From: JABDIY01 sp963751955
GTDB lineage: Bacteria > Actinomycetota > Acidimicrobiia > Acidimicrobiales > SZUA-35
Direction of reading: 5' to 3'
Length of the DNA: 64,000 nt
Assembly: GCA_963751955.1 (NCBI GenBank)
Contig: CAVVWM010000008.1
Location: forward strand, 124,001-188,000
The translations under genes were made by a program, and so were the position numbers. Positions within the stretch are counted from its first letter, which is position 1, and each line of letters begins with the position of its first letter. The notes below the pieces were generated by a model. That model searched no databases. It saw only the letters and a list, made by a program, of their open reading frames with translations, and was not told the origin of the DNA. Positions 22,701-31,484 of the stretch are shown in pieces.

Positions 22701-23454
22701 ACAATCGATTTCAGATCTCACCAGCCCCGAAGTGGCTGAGCTCATAGGCCGATCGAGGATGGCAATCATCCCCTTTGGGAGTATCGAACAGCACGGACCG
22801 CACCTTCCCAACGGAACCGACACGATCGCCTCAGAGGTCATCTGCGAGGCTCTTGCCGCGCAACTCGACGCGCTCTATGTTCCATTTGGTCCGTACGGAG
22901 TGACGCCGATCCACGCCGGCCATCCGGGAACGATCAACCTGCGCCGCTCGACGTTTGAGGCACTACTGAACGACGTCTGCGAGGACCTTGTCTCAATGGG
23001 TGTCGACCGGTTCGTTTTTGTCAACTGGCACGAAGGGAACATTGCGTCGATGGACGGGGTCGCCACCGACCTTCAGGATCGCCACCCCGGCGTCTACGTG
23101 GCCACATCCCACGCTTGCTACATCGCCCAACGCGTGTATGCGGCGACCGGCGGCGAATTGACCCACGGTGGAGGCATCGAGGTGTTGGCTGTGATGGCGC
23201 GTGACCCCGACCTGGTCTGGGTGGATCGGGCTGGTGACGCAACCCGCCCCGACCATGCCATCGCCCTCGATGAGATGCGGCGCTCGAAAGAATCGTACGG
23301 GTACATCACAGACGTCACCGAAATCGACGACCAGGGCTGGTACGGCAACCCACAGTGGGCCAACACCGACCTGGCCCAGGGTTTCGCCGAGACGATTGCG
23401 GGCGAGGTCGCCAAGAAGGTTGAGCACATCTTCTCTCTCCGAGCTCGCTCATGA
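22693..23454 (+). CDS. Creatininase-family amidohydrolase
   Basis: 253 residues. IPFGSIEQHGPHLPNGTD holds the Glu, His and Asp metal ligands of the family, and HPGTINLRRSTFEAL the helix that follows. Two usual motifs are altered: NGHGGN appears as NWHEGN, and the Asp/His-Ala-Gly-Glu loop reads GGELTHGGGIE. Members cut cyclic or linear amides (creatinine, formylated intermediates, mycofactocin precursor). Here an amide or lactam from the imported substrate is a reasonable guess. Overlaps genes on both sides (8 and 4 bp). Confidence 0.88.
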   Translation: MNRQSISDLTSPEVAELIGRSRMAIIPFGSIEQHGPHLPNGTDTIASEVICEALAAQLDALYVPFGPYGVTPIHAGHPGTINLRRSTFEALLNDVCEDLVSMGVDRFVFVNWHEGNIASMDGVATDLQDRHPGVYVATSHACYIAQRVYAATGGELTHGGGIEVLAVMARDPDLVWVDRAGDATRPDHAIALDEMRRSKESYGYITDVTEIDDQGWYGNPQWANTDLAQGFAETIAGEVAKKVEHIFSLRARS

Positions 23455-23813
23455 GCGTGGTAGGCGGCGACTCGCTGAACTTCCAGGACTTGCCAGGTAG
23501 GTTGTCTGCGGATCCATTCGCCGATCTCGACAGCGAGTCAAGCGTTCGCCTGGTGAAGCTTGGCAGAACCAAGGGCCGCATGGCCCACCGCCACCCGCAC
23601 TCGGAGGAGGTGTTGTACATCAGGTCCGGTTCAGGATCGGTCTGGATCGACGGCACGCTTCACCCGGTCAAATCTGGCGACATCGTGCGCATCCCTGCAG
23701 GGGCCGCACACGCCACGGTCCCCGACGAGGGGATCGAGATGGAACTGGTGTGTTTTTTCCCGCACCCCGTGCTGGCGGAGAACATTGAACAGACACAGAT
23801 CGAGGTCACTTAG
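23451..23813 (+). CDS. Single-domain cupin
   Basis: 120 residues. Cupin motif 1 MAHRHPHSEEVLYIRSGSGS supplies His, His and Glu metal ligands, and motif 2 VKSGDIVRIPAGAAHAT supplies the last His. The size and motifs fit small metal-binding cupins that act as isomerases, dioxygenases or sugar/acid-binding proteins. The ATG overlaps the creatininase stop by 4 bp, so it is translated from the same mRNA. A second, unrelated cupin lies at 37393 in the same regulon. Confidence 0.88.
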   Translation: MSVVGGDSLNFQDLPGRLSADPFADLDSESSVRLVKLGRTKGRMAHRHPHSEEVLYIRSGSGSVWIDGTLHPVKSGDIVRIPAGAAHATVPDEGIEMELVCFFPHPVLAENIEQTQIEVT

Positions 23814-23832
23814 TCATGGAGGAAACCTAGTC

Positions 23833-24915
23833 ATGGGGGAAGCAATGGGAGATTCATCTTCGGAAGGCAAAGTTCGATTGGCAGCGGTCGGACTCGGACG
23901 GTGGGCCAAGGTCCTAGCTCGCGGAGTGCAGCGTGGCGACAAGGTGGAGCTGTACTCGTGCTACAGCCGGTCAGAGGACAAGCGGAAAGCGTTCCAGGAA
24001 GAATTCGGCGTTCCTCGGTCCGCAGAAACCTATGAAGCGCTGCTGTCGGATCCCGAGGTTGAAGGCGTCATCATCACGACCCCGAACGACACGCACCGCG
24101 AGCTCATCGTCCAGGCGTTGGACGCGGGCAAAGCCGTGTACACCGACAAACCAATCGCCCAGACCCTGGAAGATGCGCTTGAGATAAAGCGGGCAGTCGA
24201 ACGCACGGGTGGAGTCTTTGCCGTTGGCCACAGCGCCCGACGACTCTCGGGCAACCGGGTGATGAAGCGTTGGATCGATGATGGGACCATCGGCCAGGTC
24301 TCCTTGGCCGAGGCCAACTTCTCCAACGAGCGAGGCCTAGAGCTGACCCCAGAGACCTGGCGCTGGTATCTGTCGAAGACGCCGGGGGGACCGCTGATCC
24401 AGCTGGGAGTGCACCACGCCGACAACCTCCAGTACCTCCTCGGGCCGGTCGGCGCAGTGACCGCGGTCCAACGAAAACTGTTCACTCCGTCAGAGGTTCC
24501 CGACGCGACCATGACGATCCTCGAGTTCGAATCCGGAGCCCTCGGCTATCTCGGATGTGGGTGGGCGTCACCTGGGATCTATCAGATCCGCCTTCAAGGC
24601 ACCGAGCAGAACTTGATGTACGACCTCGATTTCACCCATTGGGACGAGGCCCACGAAGCCGACCGTTACTCGACGCTGGTTTCCCAGGCCTATGGCCAAC
24701 AGGACCGTTCGCCAGTCGAGCTGCCTCCAACGGACATGTTCAGGGAGCAGCTCGAGGAGTTCGGACTGGCAGCGCGGGGCCAGGCCACGGTTGAGGTGAC
24801 CGTGGACGACGGCATCCGGGCCCTCGCAATCGTCCATACCGCCATCGAGTCCAACCGGCAGGGCGGCAAGACCGTCGAGGTGAAAACCCTGCTCGATCGG
24901 GTCGGGGTCAGCTAG
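23833..24915 (+). CDS. Gfo/Idh/MocA family oxidoreductase
   Basis: 360 residues from the ATG at 23833, with GGAGG 10 nt upstream. N-terminal Rossmann region LAAVGLGRWAKVLARGVQRG, the conserved VIITTPNDTHRELI, then YTDKPIAQTLEDAL with the EKP-like loop (DKP here, Lys kept), followed by the alpha/beta substrate domain with PLIQLGVHHADNLQYLLG. The family oxidises or reduces sugar- or polyol-like compounds with NAD(P). Last gene of the first operon before the transporter. Confidence 0.9.
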   Translation: MGEAMGDSSSEGKVRLAAVGLGRWAKVLARGVQRGDKVELYSCYSRSEDKRKAFQEEFGVPRSAETYEALLSDPEVEGVIITTPNDTHRELIVQALDAGKAVYTDKPIAQTLEDALEIKRAVERTGGVFAVGHSARRLSGNRVMKRWIDDGTIGQVSLAEANFSNERGLELTPETWRWYLSKTPGGPLIQLGVHHADNLQYLLGPVGAVTAVQRKLFTPSEVPDATMTILEFESGALGYLGCGWASPGIYQIRLQGTEQNLMYDLDFTHWDEAHEADRYSTLVSQAYGQQDRSPVELPPTDMFREQLEEFGLAARGQATVEVTVDDGIRALAIVHTAIESNRQGGKTVEVKTLLDRVGVS

Positions 24916-24997
24916 AACACCGGCAGGCGCCCATCGCCGCCGTGCTCAAGCTCAGTGCAGACCAGCGACTCGATCTGTGTCTGCCCGAGAGGGCAAT

Positions 24998-25045
24998 TTG
25001 ACGGCAGCTGTAGGCACCCACTAACGTTTCCTGCAATCGATTGTA
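24998..25045 (+). promoter_or_regulatory. Promoter with LacI-type operator 2 upstream of the ABC transporter operon
   Basis: TTGACG (-35, 24998-25003), 18 bp, TAACGT (-10, 25022-25027), and the operator TGCAATCGATTGTA at 25032-25045, over the expected start of transcription. The rest of 24916-25076 shows nothing else except a half-site AACGATTG near 25051. Confidence 0.75.
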
Positions 25046-25076
25046 TCACCAACGATTGTCATCGAAAAAGGGGATC

Positions 25077-26866
25077 ATGATGGTAAAGAAGTCACGTGAG
25101 CAAGGCTGGTTGGCCTTACGCCTACTGGCAATCGCAACAGCGCTCGCACTCGCTGCAAGTGCATGTGGATCGAGCGGGTCGAGCGCTTCCGACGACAGCG
25201 CTAGTTCCGACGACAGCGCTAGTTCCGACGACAGCGCTAGTTCCGACGACAGCAGCAGTTCCGACGATGGTGATGTCAGCACCGACGGCGACGCTTCCGG
25301 AGGAAGCGGGTCTGTGTTCGTGCACGCCGCCGACGACGAAGCGTCCACCCTTGATCCCGCTCAGGTAGAGCCGGGCGAAGGTGGCGAAACCATCATCCTG
25401 CAGGTTTACGAGCGCCTTCTCGAGATCGGCCCTGGTGGCCCAGAGCTCGTTCCCGCCATTTCAACCGAGGTTCCTTCGGTCGACAATGGTCTCATCTCCG
25501 CCGACGGCATGACCTACACCTTCCCGATTAGAGAGGGCGTTGTGTTCCACGACGGGTCACCGATGACCGTCGACGACGTCAAGTTCTCGTGGGATCGAGT
25601 CATGACCATGAGCCTGCCCGACGGTGCAGCAGACTCCCTGAATGACATCGTCGATGAGCACCGCAGTCGACGGCAACAATTTCGTGGTCACGCTGCAACG
25701 GCCAAGCGCGGCCTTTCTGAATACCACCGTCGTCGCCATGGTGTCCTCAATCGTGAGTCAGGCAGCAGTCGAGGCCAACGGCGGAGTGGTCGCCGGCGAA
25801 CTGAACGACTTCATGCAAACCAACGTGGTCGGCACAGGCCCCTACTCGTTGACAGAATGGAACCGAGGCGAGAACATCCAGCTGGCGATCCACGAGGACT
25901 ACTGGGGAACGCCAGCGAACAACCCCGTTCGGGTCGAAATCGGTGCAACCCCGGACGTGCGAGTGCTCGGCCTACGTGCCGGCGAGTACGACACCATCGA
26001 GGCTGATCCGTCATTCATCGGTGACCTCGAAGGGGCCGAGGGCGTCACAATCTTCGGCTCGGGCCTCACCGTGGAGCCGATCCACATCGGGTTCAACCTC
26101 AACATCCCCGATGGTGCCCTCCCATCGGAAGACACCATTCCGGTAGACTTCTTCCACGACCAGCGGGTCCGGCAAGCCTTCAACTACGGCTTCGACTACG
26201 ACGCCTTCATCGCTGGAGCTCTCGGTGGTTTCGGAGATTTCAACCCTCACTACATTCCTCAGGGAATCTTCGGCTACGACCCGGCAGCGCCTCGCTATGA
26301 CAGCCAGGATGCTGGACAAGGCAGAGGAACTGTTCACCGAGGCTGGCTACTGCCCCGGCGGCTTCACCGCTTCGGTGATCACCGAGGAAGCCAACCTGTT
26401 CGAGGTTGCGGCTCTGGTGCTCAAGGATTCGCTCGAGGCGCTTCCGTGCAACATTGAGATTCGAGTTCTGGCGGTGGCTGAGGCGCAGTTCGACGACGCC
26501 CACGCACAAGACCCGATCGAGTATGCAATGTGGGTCAAGAACGCAGACCCATTCGCTGATCCTCACGGATACGTCTCCTCCTACAGCCATCCGACCGGTG
26601 AGTGGGGAGAGATCCATGGCTTCGCCAACGGCTATGCCGACGCCGATGCGGTGGCCAGCCTCATCGACGACGCCGAGGTAGAACTCGATCCTGAAGCCCG
26701 GGCCGAGCTCTACAGCGAACTCCAGTTCCTGCTCTTCGACGACCCGATGTGGCTCATCGCCGGCCAGGAGGGCGTGGTCGCCGCCTATCGGACCGACGTC
26801 GAAGGCTGGGTGTCCAACCCGCTGTGGCCGCGGCCCAGCATCAAGTTCCAGTTCATGAGCAAGTAG
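25077..26866 (+). pseudogene. ABC transporter substrate-binding lipoprotein (SBP family 5), two frameshifts
   Basis: Signal peptide with lipobox LAASAC, then a Ser/Asp-rich spacer, then the dipeptide/oligopeptide-binding domain in three frames: DEASTLDPAQVEPGEGGETI to SWDRVMTMS, then after about 25655 TAVDGNNFVVTLQRPSAAFL to HDQRVRQAFNYGFDYDAFI, then after about 26300 MLDKAEELFTEAGYCPGGF to the end. One extra base at each break; the corrected length is 595 residues, normal for the family. Conserved residues on both sides argue for sequence error or very recent damage. It captures the substrate for the permeases that follow. Confidence 0.88.
25187..25270 (+). repeat. 18-bp tandem repeat encoding the Ser/Asp spacer of the binding protein
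   Basis: The unit GCTAGTTCCGACGACAGC is repeated about four times, encoding (Ala-Ser-Ser-Asp-Asp-Ser)n between the lipid anchor and the folded domain. Confidence 0.8.
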
Positions 26867-26884
26867 CAGCTAAAGAAGCCCACG

Positions 26885-27898
26885 ATGCAGATCCGTGACT
26901 ACTTGGTCCGACGATTGTTGGTGCTGCCGTTCCTTGTGATCGGCGTGTCCATTGTCGTGTTTGTACTGACACGCGTCGGAGGATCGCCGGTCGCGATCTA
27001 CCTCACGACCGGAATGAGCCCGGCCGAGGTGGCCGAGATCGAGTCCCGATACCACCTGGATGAAGCACTCCCGATCCAGTACTTCTACTGGGCTTCGGGT
27101 GTCGTCCAGGGGGACCTCGGCTGGTCAGGCGTCTCGGTCGCCCCGGTTACCGAGGTCTTCCCCTCCAAGTTGGCAGCGACGATCGAACTGGCTCTCGCGT
27201 CAGCGTTCGTCGCCGTCACGGCGGGGATTGGCCTCGGAACCTACGCGGGTGCTCGACGCAACAAACTGCCGGATCACATAACTCGGATCGTTGCGATCTC
27301 CGGGGCGGCGATGCCGCTCTTTTGGTTTGCGATATTGATGTTGATCGTGTTCTGGGTTGGATTGGGGTGGTTCCCGATCGGGCGAAGTACGCCTGAGGTC
27401 TTCACGTCGATCGCTCACCCGACCAACCTGTACACCGTCGACGCGCTACTGGCCGGAAATCTTCGAGCATTCGGCGATGCCCTTTGGCACCTTGTGCTGC
27501 CCGCGGTGACCCTCGGATATGGCGCCACTGCGATCATCACCCGGATGATGCGGTCGTCGTTGGTCGAGGAACTGCAGGAGGACTACGTCGACGCAGCCAG
27601 GGCGAAGGGCCTTCCCGAGCGTCTGGTGCTCCGACGCCACGCCCGGCGAAACGCACTGATGCCCACCGTCACGGTCGTCGGCCTCTCATTCGGCTTCCTT
27701 TTGCAGGGCACCATCGTGGCCGAGATCATCTTCCAGTGGCCCGGACTCGGCCGCTGGATGGCCACATCAGTTCTTCGGGGAGACCAGGCCACGCTGATGG
27801 CGTACGTCCTCTTCACGAGCGTTCTGTTCCTGGTCGTGAACCTCGTCGTTGACATCGTGTACGCCTACCTAGATCGGCGAGTGGTCCTCGGTGACTGA
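26885..27898 (+). CDS. ABC transporter permease, DppB/OppB type
   Basis: 337 residues, six predicted membrane spans beginning LVLPFLVIGVSIVVFVLTRV. The inner-membrane coupling loop EDYVDAARAKGLPERLVLRR, with the EAA-type AxxxG, contacts the ATPases. The GGSPVAIYLTTGMSP block and MSPAEVAEIESRYHLDEALP region are typical of the DppB/OppB side. It is followed with an 8-bp overlap by the partner permease. Together they form the channel for a peptide-like or other small solute. Confidence 0.93.
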   Translation: MQIRDYLVRRLLVLPFLVIGVSIVVFVLTRVGGSPVAIYLTTGMSPAEVAEIESRYHLDEALPIQYFYWASGVVQGDLGWSGVSVAPVTEVFPSKLAATIELALASAFVAVTAGIGLGTYAGARRNKLPDHITRIVAISGAAMPLFWFAILMLIVFWVGLGWFPIGRSTPEVFTSIAHPTNLYTVDALLAGNLRAFGDALWHLVLPAVTLGYGATAIITRMMRSSLVEELQEDYVDAARAKGLPERLVLRRHARRNALMPTVTVVGLSFGFLLQGTIVAEIIFQWPGLGRWMATSVLRGDQATLMAYVLFTSVLFLVVNLVVDIVYAYLDRRVVLGD

Positions 27899-28841
27899 CA
27901 TTCTTGAGGCGGCAGCGCCCCGACCTGCGATCGCTGGCGGCATACCGCCGGTCCGCGAGAGTGCGTTCCGGGTACGGATGCGCCGAAACCGCGAAATCCT
28001 GACGAGCGTGCTGGCCAACCCCACCACGGTGATCGGCCTTCTTCTCATACTGAGCCTGATCGGCATGGCTGTCTTTGCTCCGTTTCTGGCGGAGCCGAAC
28101 ACACCCGACGCTGCCCAGATGCCCCGCGACTGGGGAGCGATCGCGGTGCCGCCTGGATCCCCGGGGCACCTCCTGGGAACCACCAACACCGGCGGCGACG
28201 TCTACTACGGGGTGGTCTGGGGCTCACGGGCATCGCTGAGGCTTTCGATCTTGGTCGTGAGCATCACGGTGGCGATCGGTGTGACCGTCGGCAGCGTGGC
28301 AGGGTTCCTCGGCGGCCGGGTGGACGAAGTCCTGATGCGGTTGGTCGATGTGTTTCTCTCGATCCCCGAGCTGATCTTCGCTCTCGCCATCGCCGCAGTG
28401 CTCGGACCATCCTTCCGAAACATCATCCTCGCCCTGGCCATCGTCTACTGGGTCAAGTACGCACGAATCATGCGGGGCCAGGTGATGACCGTGAAGCAGA
28501 ACGACTACGTGGACGCAGCCCGGGTAATCGGTGACTCCAAGCTCCGGATCTTCCTGAAGGACGTGCTGCCCAATTCGATCACCCCGGTCATCGTGCAGGC
28601 CACCATGGACATGGGCAACATCGTGCTGGTTGGTGCGACCCTGAGCTTCATCGGCCTGGCCGAAGCCGGACTTGCCGAGTGGGGCGTGTTGGTCGCCGAG
28701 GGGCAGGCCGGAATCTCGGCTGGTCGTTGGTGGGCGTCCACGTTCCCGGGACTCATGGTGTTCCTCTGGGCTCTGGGCTTCAACCTGGTCGGCGACGGGC
28801 TTCGTGACGTGCTCGATCCTCGCACCGAGACAGCGCGATGA
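27891..28841 (+). CDS. ABC transporter permease, DppC/OppC type
   Basis: 316 residues from a GTG overlapping the previous gene. The N-terminal span LANPTTVIGLLLILSLIGMA, the LLGTTNTGGDVYYGVVWGSR motif (normally GTDxxGRDxxSR) and the coupling loop NDYVDAARVIGDSKLRIFLK are typical. DELD-like VDVFLSIPELIFALAIAAVL follows. Its stop overlaps the next ATPase start by 4 bp. Partner of the preceding permease. Confidence 0.93.
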   Translation: MTDILEAAAPRPAIAGGIPPVRESAFRVRMRRNREILTSVLANPTTVIGLLLILSLIGMAVFAPFLAEPNTPDAAQMPRDWGAIAVPPGSPGHLLGTTNTGGDVYYGVVWGSRASLRLSILVVSITVAIGVTVGSVAGFLGGRVDEVLMRLVDVFLSIPELIFALAIAAVLGPSFRNIILALAIVYWVKYARIMRGQVMTVKQNDYVDAARVIGDSKLRIFLKDVLPNSITPVIVQATMDMGNIVLVGATLSFIGLAEAGLAEWGVLVAEGQAGISAGRWWASTFPGLMVFLWALGFNLVGDGLRDVLDPRTETAR

Positions 28842-30166
28842 CCTTGACCGAACCAACCGCAGCCAAGACACCGGCGCTCGACCCCACGATGATCGCCAGC
28901 GTGCGCGGACTCCGAGTGCACTTCCGCTCCAAGGCGGGCACAGTCCATGCGGTCGACGGGGTCGACTTCAATATTCGCGACGGCGAGACCCTCGGGCTCG
29001 TCGGAGAAACCGGTTGTGGCAAGAGCGTCACCGCCCGCTCGTTCCTACGGCTGGTTCCCATCCCGCCGGCACTGCCGATTCAGGGATCGATTCTCTTTCG
29101 ACCCCGCGCTCTGTGCACCGAATGCGGAGGCGGGGGATGTGCGACTTGCGACATGACCGGCCGTGTCAGCGCACCGTGCCCCGCCTGTGATGGGGTCGGT
29201 TGCGATAGCTGCTCACACAGCGGTGCGGAGACGATCGATCTGACCACGATCGACTCGCGACGAATGCAGGAGATCCGAGGCAACCGGATCGCCATGATCT
29301 TCCAAGATCCCGGCAAGGCGCTCAACCCGGCGTTGTCCATTCGAGACCAGCTCTCTGAGGTCTTCATGATCCACCGCACCCAGGAGATCCTCGATCGCGC
29401 CGGGATCAGCGGCGATGCCGCATCGGTCGGCGGTCGCATGCTCCAGCGCCACGCCCACCTTCAGACCAGGCGAATCGAGAAGATCCTGCTCGGTATCCCT
29501 CCACTGCGGGACAAGCGCGATGCAATCAACCGGGCGTCGGACTCGATGGTGAAGGAAGCTCTGGCCGAGACTCAGATTCCGAACCCGGCCAACATCATTG
29601 AACGACATCCCCACGAGTTGTCGGGCGGGATGAAACAACGGGTGATGATCGCCCAGGCGTTGGCGTGCAACCCGGATCTACTCATCGCCGACGAGCCGAC
29701 CACCGCGCTCGACGTAACGGTGCAGGCACGGATCATGGAACTGGTTTCCGAACTTCAGGTTCGACACCGGACAGCGGTGTTGTACATCAGCCACGACCTG
29801 TCGCTGGTTCGGCGGGTGTGTGACCGGATCGCCGTGATGTATGCAGGCCGGATAGCTGAGATCGGTCCATCCGATCAGGTATTCCACAACCCGCAACACC
29901 CCTACACGAAGGGTCTGATCGGCGCGATTCCGTCGGCAAAGCACGAACGCGGCCGGCTCAATGCCATCGAGGGGACCGTGCCCGAACTCATCGATCCCGA
30001 GCCAGGCTGCCGTTTCGCCAGTCGGTGTCAACACAGCACGGCGATGTGCACTGAAGCTGATCCCGCCCCGGCCGACGTTGGTCCCGACCACTCGGCGGTG
30101 TGTTTCATCCACCAACCCTCGGCGGGCTCTTCGGTTGCCCCGTCGTTCGATAGGTCCTCGCGATGA
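28838..30166 (+). CDS. ABC transporter ATPase, DppD/OppD type, with a DnaJ-like cysteine insertion
   Basis: 442 residues, about 100 longer than usual. Walker A GETGCGKS (56-63), Q-loop FQDPGKALNP (Gln156), signature LSGGMKQR (261-268), Walker B LLIADEP (281-287), H-loop ISHDLS (His319). Two extra segments lie between Walker A and the signature. One holds four CxxC pairs (Cys93/96, 101/104, 114/117, 122/125) spaced by GGGG and DGVG like a DnaJ zinc centre; the other is at about 183-235. The C-terminal oligopeptide extension has Cys391, 397, 404 and 422, as often seen in OppD. The insertion could bind Zn or an Fe-S cluster near the nucleotide site. Confidence 0.93.
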   Translation: MTLTEPTAAKTPALDPTMIASVRGLRVHFRSKAGTVHAVDGVDFNIRDGETLGLVGETGCGKSVTARSFLRLVPIPPALPIQGSILFRPRALCTECGGGGCATCDMTGRVSAPCPACDGVGCDSCSHSGAETIDLTTIDSRRMQEIRGNRIAMIFQDPGKALNPALSIRDQLSEVFMIHRTQEILDRAGISGDAASVGGRMLQRHAHLQTRRIEKILLGIPPLRDKRDAINRASDSMVKEALAETQIPNPANIIERHPHELSGGMKQRVMIAQALACNPDLLIADEPTTALDVTVQARIMELVSELQVRHRTAVLYISHDLSLVRRVCDRIAVMYAGRIAEIGPSDQVFHNPQHPYTKGLIGAIPSAKHERGRLNAIEGTVPELIDPEPGCRFASRCQHSTAMCTEADPAPADVGPDHSAVCFIHQPSAGSSVAPSFDRSSR

Positions 30167-31426
30167 TGACAGTCCCGGATTCCGCACCGACCACTCGCAC
30201 GGCTGAGGATCCACTGATCTCGGTCCGTGACCTGAAGAAACATTTCCCCATCAAGGATGGGATCATGCAACGAGTGGCCGGACAGGTGCGGGCGCTCGAC
30301 GGCGTGAGCTTCGACATTCCGCGGGGAACCACGCTGGGGCTGGTAGGCGAGAGTGGGTGTGGCAAGACCACGCTCGGACGCTTGGTCGCAGGCCTCACCG
30401 AACCGACCTCGGGAGGCGTGTACACAAACGTCTCCGCCACTAGCGCTGATCGCATCGACCTGCTCAAGGGCGAGGCGGCGCGCAGGTTTCGACGCAACTG
30501 CCAGATGGTCTTCCAGGACTCTTACGCATCGTTGAACCCTCGACACCTCATACGCGACATCGTTGGCAGACCGCTCACCGTCTACAAGGAAGCCAGCGGA
30601 AGCGAACTGACCGAGCGGGTGGTCGAACTCCTCGAACTCGTCGGTCTCGGCCGTCAGCACCTGTACCGGTATCCGCATCAGTTTTCCGGCGGCCAGCGAC
30701 AGAGGATCTCCATCGCCAGGGCGTTGGCCTTGGATCCCGATCTGGTTGTCCTCGACGAGCCGACCAGTGCGCTAGATGTTTCTGTCCAGGCGCAGATTCT
30801 CAACCTGCTACACGAGTTGCAGACCCAACGAGGTTTGACCTATCTGTTCATCACCCACGACCTGTCAGTCGTACGGCATATGGCCGAACGCATCGTTGTG
30901 ATGTACCTCGGTCGGGTTTCTGAGGCAGGGGCCACCGAAGCAGCTCTTCGATCAGCCACTCCATCCCTATACAAATGCGCTGTTGCAGGCCAGTCCCGAT
31001 GTGGAAGGGGACGGCACCGGGTTCCGGGGGCTGGAAGGCAATGTGCCAGACCCCGCCCAGCCACCGTCGGGTTGCCGGTTCCACACCCGTTGTTCCTATG
31101 CCACGCCGAGCTGCGGATGGGAAATCGACGACGTGGTCCGACGCCTCGAGGATCTTCCCGAGATGTTCGACAAATTGGTCGGTGTCGAGCGCGACTCTGC
31201 GTTTGCGGCCCGCCTTCGATTTGAAGATTCAACAGCGGCTGCCGCCCTTGTCGAAGCCGTCAGAGGAGACACCGTTCCTCCGGCCATGGCGGCTGCTCTC
31301 GAGGAGCTGGTGGTAGTGGGCGACGCCGTGAAACTCCGCTTCGCCGAGGTCCCGGACGTCGAGCTGGAATCTCGGCCAGGGGGCCGAGAGGTCGCCTGCG
31401 TCCTACCGGACTTCCGTCCAAACTGA
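30163..31426 (+). pseudogene. ABC transporter ATPase, DppF/OppF type, one frameshift
   Basis: Walker A GESGCGKTT, Q-loop FQDSYASLNP, signature FSGGQRQR, Walker B LVVLDEPTSALD and ITHDLSVV are all in the first frame. Near 30944 one extra base shifts the frame inside the expected EALFDQPLHPYTNALLQA. The C-terminal part continues from 30950 with the typical PPSGCRFHTRCSYATPSC and a further 90 residues to 31426. Corrected length 420. The extra C-terminal tail is longer than in most DppF proteins. Last gene of the transporter operon; converges with the molybdenum hydroxylase genes. Confidence 0.88.
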
Positions 31427-31484
31427 CATCGACGGCCTCGGGACGAAGTCATCCAGACATGCGGATTCACTCTGCATGGACTCT

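Noticed and set aside
24916..25076. Riboswitch or attenuator before the transporter operon
   Set aside because: The region is short and explained by a promoter and LacI-type operator; no stable multi-stem structure was apparent by eye.
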